From: Flavobacteriales bacterium UBA5871
GTDB taxonomy: Bacteria; Bacteroidota; Bacteroidia; Flavobacteriales_D; Crocinitomicaceae
Length of the DNA stretch: 6,600 nt
Reading direction: 5' to 3'
Assembly: GCA_002432085.1 (NCBI GenBank)
Contig: DJFN01000015.1
Location: forward strand, 2,894 to 9,493
Made by a program: the position numbers and the translations under genes. The notes beneath the pieces are model-generated. The model did no database searches, had not been told where the DNA came from, and was given only the letters and a program-made list of their open reading frames with translations. Positions 1-4,044 of this stretch are shown piece after piece; positions within the stretch are counted from its first letter, which is position 1, and each line of letters begins with the position of its first letter.

Positions 1-106
1 GTATGTCGACCTGAATCACTGGTCGGAAAATACTACAGCAAGTCGCTTTTTCGAAAGTAAAGGCTTTCATCGTTACACGGAACGGCGCATTCTGCGACTT
101 GTTTAA
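1..106 (+). CDS. Probable GNAT-family N-acetyltransferase, C-terminal fragment
   Basis: Only the last 34 codons are in the window: the frame begins at base 2, is open at the left edge and stops at TAA 104-106. The visible part has the usual end of a GNAT acetyltransferase fold: a hydrophobic strand, then 'W-x-EN-x3-A-x-RFFESKGF', matching the family pattern N-x2-A-x2-FYe-x-x-GF that packs against acetyl-CoA, and finally a short basic strand up to the stop. GNAT enzymes transfer an acetyl group from acetyl-CoA to an amine; the substrate cannot be told from this fragment. The gene ends 33 bases before the membrane acyltransferase on the same strand, so the two may share a transcript. Family assignment rests on one motif; that the frame is coding is fairly likely. 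Confidence 0.6.
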   Translation, partial: YVDLNHWSENTTASRFFESKGFHRYTERRILRLV

Positions 107-139
107 CTGTCAGGAAACTGTATTTTCGGGAACAGAACC

Positions 140-1246
140 ATGGAAAAGCATGTTATTTTTCCCAACATCAACGGGTTGCGTTTTATAGGCTCCCTGAGCG
201 TGCTGTTTTTCCATTGTTACATGCTGAACCGCGAGATCTGGGGAGATTTCTACCACGAATACTGGTTTCAGAAAGCATATGTGCTCGTCAGCCGCGGACA
301 TTTGGGCGTGCCCTTGTTCTTTATCATCAGCGGATTTCTGATCACATATTTATTGCTTCACGAACAGTCGAAAGGAAATTTTCATCTTGGTCGTTATCTC
401 ATGCGGCGTTTTTTGCGCGTCTGGCCTCTGTATTTCCTGGTCGTTCTGTTCGGATTCTTCGTTTTCCCGCATTTGCCTTATGGCGTAGCGACCATGCATG
501 AATTCTGGCGATTCGCGCTCTTCCTGTCCAATTTCGACGAGCTGATCAACGGTATGCGCGACAGTATCAATTTTCTCACAGCCACGTGGACGGTCAGCGT
601 CGAAGAACAATTCTACCTTGCCTGGGGCGTTCTGGTCGGATTGACGGCTTTCCGGAAGAAAGTCGCATATGTCTATTTGTTCGTACTGATTCTGATCGTT
701 TCGCTGATCTTCCGTTTCCAGCACCTGGATTCACACCGCATTTTGCACTACCACACGCTTTCGGTCATGGCGAACTTTGCCATTGGTGGCCTCGCCGGAC
801 TCTGGGCTTTTACAGGCGGCGCTCAGCGATTTTTCGAAAAGCTGCCGCGTTACGCGATCGTTCTGGTTTATGTAATCGGCTGCGGCATTATTCTGTTCGA
901 AGACCGGTTGTTCAAAGGCTGGATCTTTGCTTTCGAGCAGCTGGTATTCGGCGCGTTCTTCGCATTTGTGATCCTGGAGCAGGTTTTCAGCCAGCGCTCG
1001 TTTTTCAAGGCCGACCGCATTCCCGGTTTCTTCCAGAGCGGCAAAGTGACTTACGGCTTCTACCTGTTCCATTGCCTCTATATTTATTATTGGGCGATGA
1101 TTTTTCGCGATAACGGCTTAACCGATCACATCGGATGGTATCTGCTGTTCGTCTTGCTGGTGTTCGTTTCCACCTACACAACAGCCTGGCTGAGCTATCT
1201 GGCGATGGAACGTCCGGCGCTGAAGCTGAAAAAGTATTTCCGGTAA
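140..1246 (+). CDS. Membrane acyltransferase, acyltransferase-3 (OafA/YrhL-like) family
   Basis: Complete 368-residue integral membrane protein, normal length for a stand-alone acyltransferase-3 domain. Family motifs seen in order: an R-x10-H pair in the first helix (R14 in 'NGLRFIG', H25 in 'LFFHC'), which in this family carries the presumed catalytic His; 'GVPLFFIISGFLI' at 56-68; the basic 'RRFLRVWPLY' at 89-98; 'TWTVSVEEQFYL' at 149-160; 'YGFYLFH' at 305-311; and the closing 'MERP' at 356-359 before a basic tail. About ten hydrophobic segments fill the rest. Known members move an acyl group, often acetyl, across the membrane onto cell-surface or secreted polysaccharides and other glycans. 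The substrate here is unknown, as no polysaccharide genes are visible. The start at 140 is supported because the first motif begins only about 10 residues later. It probably follows the GNAT gene in an operon and is convergent with the gene at 1299-1556. Confidence 0.9.
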   Translation: MEKHVIFPNINGLRFIGSLSVLFFHCYMLNREIWGDFYHEYWFQKAYVLVSRGHLGVPLFFIISGFLITYLLLHEQSKGNFHLGRYLMRRFLRVWPLYFLVVLFGFFVFPHLPYGVATMHEFWRFALFLSNFDELINGMRDSINFLTATWTVSVEEQFYLAWGVLVGLTAFRKKVAYVYLFVLILIVSLIFRFQHLDSHRILHYHTLSVMANFAIGGLAGLWAFTGGAQRFFEKLPRYAIVLVYVIGCGIILFEDRLFKGWIFAFEQLVFGAFFAFVILEQVFSQRSFFKADRIPGFFQSGKVTYGFYLFHCLYIYYWAMIFRDNGLTDHIGWYLLFVLLVFVSTYTTAWLSYLAMERPALKLKKYFR

Positions 1247-1249
1247 ACG

Positions 1250-1276
1250 AAAAAATCCTCCCTTGTGAGGAGGATT
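1250..1276 (-). terminator. Intrinsic terminator for the minus-strand gene 1299-1556
   Basis: A perfect 8-base-pair stem (AATCCTCC at 1254-1261, GGAGGATT at 1269-1276) encloses a 7-base loop. Six A residues at 1250-1255 on the + strand become a U-tract at the 3' side of the hairpin on minus-strand RNA, the classic intrinsic terminator layout. It begins 23 bases past the stop of the 85-residue gene. On the + strand the hairpin has no T-run after it, so it is a weaker stop for the acyltransferase transcript, although the stem lies just 8 bases behind that gene's stop codon and may help end it. Confidence 0.75.
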
Positions 1277-1298
1277 CATTCAGTGTTATTTCACTCGA

Positions 1299-1556
1299 TT
1301 ATTGCAGGCCGTTCAGCTGCTCTACGAAGTAAATTCCTTTGTTTTCCATGCCTTCATAGATCGAAGGATAGTCTTTTTTCGCTTTCGCCTGGTGAATACG
1401 CGCGAGCATATCATCACGGAAATCGAGCGCCTCGTCGATCAGCTTATTCGTTGCATCGGTCTTGGACTGGTTGTACAGTTGTACGGAAAAGCATTCGTCG
1501 ACCACGTCGAAGATCATGCCGTTCAGTTGCTTTTTGATTAAGCGTTTGCTTGCCAT
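1299..1556 (-). CDS. Conserved small protein of unknown function ('MASKR' type)
   Basis: An 85-residue soluble protein with no signal peptide or membrane segment. It opens with a basic stretch ('MASKRLIKKQLNGM') and is otherwise rich in charged residues in a pattern suggesting three or four helices, with one Cys (C22). The 'MASKR..KK.(I/L)N' opening and the overall length resemble a family of uncharacterised proteins I know from Bacteroidota genomes; no function is known to me and none is proposed. The ATG at 1554-1556 has only a weak purine stretch (AGAG) upstream, normal for this phylum. A weak match to the Bacteroidota -7 box (TATCTTTA, + strand bases 1573-1580) ends 16 bases before the start, without a clear -33 element. 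It has its own terminator at 1250-1276 and is separated from the upstream cysteine-rich gene by the inverted-repeat element, so it is probably monocistronic. Confidence 0.75.
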   Translation of the reverse strand: MASKRLIKKQLNGMIFDVVDECFSVQLYNQSKTDATNKLIDEALDFRDDMLARIHQAKAKKDYPSIYEGMENKGIYFVEQLNGLQ

Positions 1557-1640
1557 AGCTCTAAATTTTCGGTAAAGATATTAAAACCTCTTCGCAGTAG
1601 CCGTTAAAAACTGTTTAGTGAAGACAATTCGGTTTTTTCT

Positions 1641-1879
1641 TTCACCACAAAGGAGCAAAGACTTATTAGTGCTGTGTGTGTTAAAGGAAGCAAAGAGATT
1701 TGCGGTATTACTCCAAGTTTTCACTTAATTCTCTTGAATGCTTTGCATTTCATCCCTCAAACCATGCTATTCGTCCCAAAACGATTCCAAATCAAGAAAA
1801 CCGCACAATAGAATAAGACAGATTCCTTTGCTTTCTTAAGCAATATGGGCGTATAGAATCTTTGCTCCTTTGTGGTGAA
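1641..1879. repeat. 239-bp REP/MITE-like inverted-repeat element
   Basis: The outer 21 bases at 1641-1661 ('TTCACCACAAAGGAGCAAAG' plus A) are the exact reverse complement of 1859-1879. The symmetry continues imperfectly inward: a GCAAAG-containing block near 1685-1695 pairs with its complement near 1821-1832 at nearly the same distance from each end (34 versus 33 bases), and TGCGGT at 1701-1706 pairs with ACCGCA at 1800-1805. It therefore looks like two diverged copies of one repeat of roughly 65-80 bases, head to head around a 93-base centre. No meaningful reading frame is inside. From memory, 'CTTTG(T/C)(G/T)CCTTTGTGGTG'-like strings are common intergenic repeats in Bacteroidota and other environmental bacteria. 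No target-site duplication is evident. As RNA it could fold into a long hairpin and insulate the two flanking minus-strand genes. Confidence 0.7.
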
Positions 1880-2074
1880 TCAATCCTCAGACGTCGTGTT
1901 TTCGGAAATAGAGCTAAGGCAATCGAAACAAAGACAGTCTTCGAACGAGCGGCTCAGGTATTCACGGTCTTCGGCGGTCAACGGAACGGCGGCACATTGG
2001 CACAGATGAATGGCATCCGCCCGGCAGGTAAATCCCTGTCCGCATTTACGGCATATTTTCTCTTCGGATGACAT
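1880..2074 (-). CDS. Cysteine-rich CWC-family small protein
   Basis: A 64-residue protein with eight cysteines: C8-x2-C11-x5-C17-x7-C25-x-C27-x19-C47-x-C49-x2-C52. This order, with 'C-x2-CG-x-x-F-x-C' at the start, a C-x-C in the middle and 'CLC-x2-CL' at the end, matches the Cys_rich_CWC family of small bacterial proteins of unknown function. The family's central CWC is here CQC (25-27), an unusual substitution. The paired cysteines suggest metal (zinc) binding, but that is inference. There is no signal peptide, so it is probably cytoplasmic. The ATG at 2072-2074 places the first Cys pair at residue 8, as usual. A perfect TAnnTTTG box lies about 40 bases upstream. Its TGA stop at 1880-1882 directly abuts the inverted-repeat element; the last dozen residues (SISENTTSED) are polar and lie past the conserved core, so the element does not seem to have damaged it. 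Confidence 0.8.
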   Translation of the reverse strand: MSSEEKICRKCGQGFTCRADAIHLCQCAAVPLTAEDREYLSRSFEDCLCFDCLSSISENTTSED

Positions 2075-2090
2075 TCGTTTTCGTGGCTGT

Positions 2091-2121
2091 ATACCTTAAC
2101 GGTATCGTTTGCACAAAAGTA
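2091..2121 (-). promoter_or_regulatory. Putative promoter (-7 box) and small inverted repeat for the CWC gene
   Basis: Read on the minus strand, bases 2121-2114 give TACTTTTG, a perfect match to the Bacteroidota -7 consensus TAnnTTTG, about 40 bases before the ATG at 2074. A T-rich stretch (CTTTTAAC, around 2134-2141) lies at about the right distance for a -33 element but lacks a clean TTTG. Between the box and the gene, ATACC (2091-2095) and GGTAT (2101-2105) form a small inverted repeat around TTAAC in the predicted leader, a possible operator or short hairpin. The box is the better supported part. Confidence 0.45.
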
Positions 2122-2188
2122 CGCAATCAGGTTGTTAAAAGATCGACGAATCGCTCACGGTCACACGGCAAAGATGCCTGATTTTTTG

Positions 2189-2196
2189 TTATTTTG
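2189..2196 (+). promoter_or_regulatory. Possible -7 box of the exonuclease/GIY-YIG gene
   Basis: TTATTTTG matches TAnnTTTG in all but the second base and lies 11 bases before the ATG at 2208, in an AT-rich patch after TGATTTTTTG. This would give a leader of only a few bases. No clear -33 element and no Shine-Dalgarno sequence are seen. Weak evidence. Confidence 0.25.
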
Positions 2197-2207
2197 TAAT
2201 CCGAAAT

Positions 2208-3587
2208 ATGTTCTACGCGATCACTGACATAGAAACGACGGGAGGTTCCACGAAGGTTTCAAAAATTACCGAGATTGCCATCTATAAACACGATGGTGAG
2301 CGGGTCGTTGATTCCTTTTCCACGCTTGTCAATCCCGAAATGCCGATTCCCGAGTTTATTTCGCGGCTTACAGGCATCAGCGACGACATGGTGAAGGACG
2401 CACCCAAGTTCTTTGAAATCGCACGTCAAATCATCGAATTTACGGAAGACTGCATTTTCGTAGCCCACAATGTAGGCTTCGATTACGGCGTAATTCGTCA
2501 CGAATTCAAGTTGCTGGGCTACGATTACCGTCGTCCGCAGCTGTGTACAGTCCGCGCGTCCCGATTCGTCATTCCAGGCCACGATTCGTACAGCCTCGGC
2601 AAGCTTTCCCGCTCGCTGGGCATCGAATTGAACGGTCGCCACCGCGCAGGCGGCGATGCTTTGGCCACAGCCGAATTGTTCACGATTCTCGTGCAGAAAG
2701 ACGCCCGCGGACTTCAAACATTCATCCAGGAAGAAGTGAATCCCAAAATACTGCATCCGAACCTCGATCTCGAGGCGTTGGAGGAAATACCGAATAAAAC
2801 CGGCGTTTACAAATTTTTCAACGACGCCAACCAGCTGATCTACATCGGCAAGAGCAAGCACATCCGCAAGCGTATCGATCAGCACCTGCGCAACAACAAG
2901 ACTGTTAAAGGCGCTACGATGATGAACGAGATCGCGCGGATCGAATTCGAGCTGACAGGTTCCGAGCTCATTGCACTACTCTACGAATCCGAGCTGATCA
3001 AAACGCACAAGCCGCTATACAACCGTGCGCTGCGACGCAATAATTTTACTTTCGGTCTGTTCGTTTACGAAGACGAGTACGGTTATAAGCAGCTGTACAT
3101 CGAACGGCTGACGAAGACCAGCCAGTTGCCGCTTACAACGTTCATCACGAAGAAAGAAGGCACGGATTTCATGCATTACCTGGTCGACAAATTCCAGCTT
3201 TGCCAGAAAATGTGCGGACTTGAAAAAACGACTTCCTCGACTTCGGGTTGTTTCCGCTACCAGGTCCGAAGCTGTCATGGAGCATGTGTTCAGGCCGAAG
3301 AAACCAATGCCTACAACGGCCGTGTGAACGAGCTCGAGCAATCCCTGACTTTCGACGAGCAGCATTTTTACCTGATCGAGCCAGGCCGCGATAAACGTGA
3401 GAAGTCTATTATCTGGATCGAGAACGGCTCTTACAAAGGATTCGGCTTCGTGCCGTTCTACATGCTGAAAAACCACCCGAAATCGTGGTCGAAATTTGTG
3501 GATCTGCGTCCCGAAGACCGCGATGCGCGAACCATTCTGCGCTTCTTCCTTCGGAAATACCCGGATTTGCAGAAGCGCGCGATTTAG
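2208..3587 (+). CDS. DEDDh exonuclease fused to UvrC/Cho-like GIY-YIG endonuclease
   Basis: A complete 459-residue soluble protein with two nuclease domains. Residues 1-165 form a DnaQ-type 3'-5' exonuclease with all five DEDDh residues: D7 and E9 in 'TDIETTG', D92 in 'HNVGFD', H145 and D150 in 'HRAGGDA'. Residues 195-275 form a GIY-YIG domain as in the UvrC N-terminus and Cho: 'GVY' (199-201), 'YIGKS' (212-216), R220, H226, catalytic E260 in 'ALLYE' and N272 in 'LYN'. Next comes a cysteine-rich stretch (C332, C336, C348, C356, C360) with the 'CGLEK...CF...CHGAC' pattern typical of Cho, then a C-terminal part (about 380-459) that also resembles the Cho tail. The second endonuclease and helix-hairpin-helix domains of UvrC are absent, so it probably makes one incision (3' side by analogy with Cho) and may trim ends with the exonuclease. 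This fusion occurs in other bacteria, including Bacteroidota. The gene stands alone, divergent from the CWC gene. The start gives the usual N-terminus immediately before strand 1. Confidence 0.9.
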   Translation: MFYAITDIETTGGSTKVSKITEIAIYKHDGERVVDSFSTLVNPEMPIPEFISRLTGISDDMVKDAPKFFEIARQIIEFTEDCIFVAHNVGFDYGVIRHEFKLLGYDYRRPQLCTVRASRFVIPGHDSYSLGKLSRSLGIELNGRHRAGGDALATAELFTILVQKDARGLQTFIQEEVNPKILHPNLDLEALEEIPNKTGVYKFFNDANQLIYIGKSKHIRKRIDQHLRNNKTVKGATMMNEIARIEFELTGSELIALLYESELIKTHKPLYNRALRRNNFTFGLFVYEDEYGYKQLYIERLTKTSQLPLTTFITKKEGTDFMHYLVDKFQLCQKMCGLEKTTSSTSGCFRYQVRSCHGACVQAEETNAYNGRVNELEQSLTFDEQHFYLIEPGRDKREKSIIWIENGSYKGFGFVPFYMLKNHPKSWSKFVDLRPEDRDARTILRFFLRKYPDLQKRAI

Positions 3588-3590
3588 GTA

Positions 3591-3659
3591 TTACCTGATT
3601 TTCTGAAAAACGATATTCCCCGCTACAATCACTACGATTAAACCAACCAACACAATCAT
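3591..3659 (-). CDS. Candidate 22-residue hydrophobic microprotein
   Basis: A 23-codon frame (ATG at 3657-3659, TAA at 3591-3593) encodes a peptide that starts 'MIVLVGLIVVIVAGNIVF' and ends with a basic 'QKIR'. It could form one membrane helix with the basic tail in the cytoplasm. An AAAGGAAG purine run lies a few bases before the ATG, a better ribosome binding site than most genes in this window have. It is tail to tail with the nuclease gene, whose stop is 3 bases away. KdpF-like or toxin-like peptides share this general shape, but I see no specific match and no kdp genes. A frame this short can occur by chance, hence the low confidence. Confidence 0.3.
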   Translation of the reverse strand: MIVLVGLIVVIVAGNIVFQKIR

Positions 3660-3807
3660 TGTTCTTCCTTTAGGAGTTATAACCCTATGATACGCGAAAA
3701 GTTTCAGGGTTGGAGCGCTGAACGAGGGAACGACACATTTCTTTGACTGGACATCAGGACTGCAGGATTTTAAGACATCAAGACTTTGGATAATCGACTA
3801 CAAACTG
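3660..3807. other. Non-coding stretch with short repeats
   Basis: No reading frame of note on either strand. It holds a 6-base inverted repeat (AACCCT 3681-3686, AGGGTT 3706-3711, 19 bases apart) and two near-identical 11-base direct repeats, GACATCAGGAC at 3750-3760 and GACATCAAGAC at 3774-3784, each followed by a GGAT. No clear promoter or terminator is seen. Confidence 0.4.
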
Positions 3808-3984
3808 CTATTCCTCTTTTTCGGATTCGTGAATAATTGCCAGACGTTTGGTTTCTGTCGCTACCTGAATCGCAGTTGCGGAATAAAGCAACAACGGGAA
3901 AAACAATAAAATGAAGACAATAACAGCAATAGTCTCCTCTGTCGAAGACCGCGTGTATTCTCTTTGATTGTCCAACGCTTCCAT
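3808..3984 (-). CDS. Small single-pass membrane protein, unknown function
   Basis: A 58-residue frame (ATG 3982-3984, TAG 3808-3810). Residues 1-17 are polar and charged, residues 18-36 form one clear membrane helix (TIAVIVFILLFFPLLLYSA), and residues 37-58 are hydrophilic, ending in a charged tail (HESEKEE). This clean polar-helix-polar division, kept in one frame over the whole ORF, argues for a real gene. A slightly longer frame overlapping it on the same strand lacks any such organisation. It begins 18 bases behind the secDF terminator hairpin on the same strand, so it is either made from readthrough or from a promoter within the end of secDF; TAATATTG just upstream is a one-mismatch -7 box but too near the ATG to be convincing. 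It does not resemble YajC, the usual small Sec partner, and I do not recognise a family. A role with SecDF would be speculation. Confidence 0.5.
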   Translation of the reverse strand: MEALDNQREYTRSSTEETIAVIVFILLFFPLLLYSATAIQVATETKRLAIIHESEKEE

Positions 3985-3998
3985 GACTCAATATTAAA

Positions 3999-4027
3999 CA
4001 AAAAGCCCCGCATTTCTGCGAGGCTTT
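3999..4027 (-). terminator. Strong intrinsic terminator of secDF
   Basis: On minus-strand RNA an 11-base-pair stem (bases 4027-4017 pairing with 4012-4002, one G-U pair, the rest Watson-Crick) is capped by a GAAA tetraloop (4016-4013) and followed by a U-run (4004-4000, three of the five within the stem). The stem is GC-rich in its middle. It starts 18 bases past the secDF stop. On the + strand the G-U pair becomes an A-C mismatch, but there is no + strand gene immediately to its left that needs it. Confidence 0.85.
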
Positions 4028-4044
4028 CCTGATCGCCGTAGCGA

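Noticed and set aside
586..1113. 175-codon + strand frame inside the acyltransferase gene
   Set aside because: Out-of-frame shadow of a well-supported family protein, with high Arg and Pro content and no motif.
1641..1879. CRISPR array or insertion sequence
   Set aside because: There are only two repeat copies and they are inverted, with no regular spacers, and no transposase frame lies between the ends.
1862..2071. 69-codon + strand frame opposite the CWC gene
   Set aside because: The opposite strand encodes the recognisable eight-cysteine protein; this frame has no features of its own.
2259..2885. 208-codon open frame on the minus strand
   Set aside because: Antisense to the DEDDh domain of the nuclease gene; no domain or sensible composition.
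3588..3610. Terminator for the nuclease gene
   Set aside because: AGGTATTACCT is a palindrome with no usable loop, and no stable stem with a T-run follows the stop.
3770..3991. 73-codon minus-strand frame overlapping the 58-residue ORF
   Set aside because: Its translation has scattered Cys, Arg and Gly with no helix or domain pattern, whereas the frame at 3808-3984 has a clean membrane-protein layout. It is the shadow.
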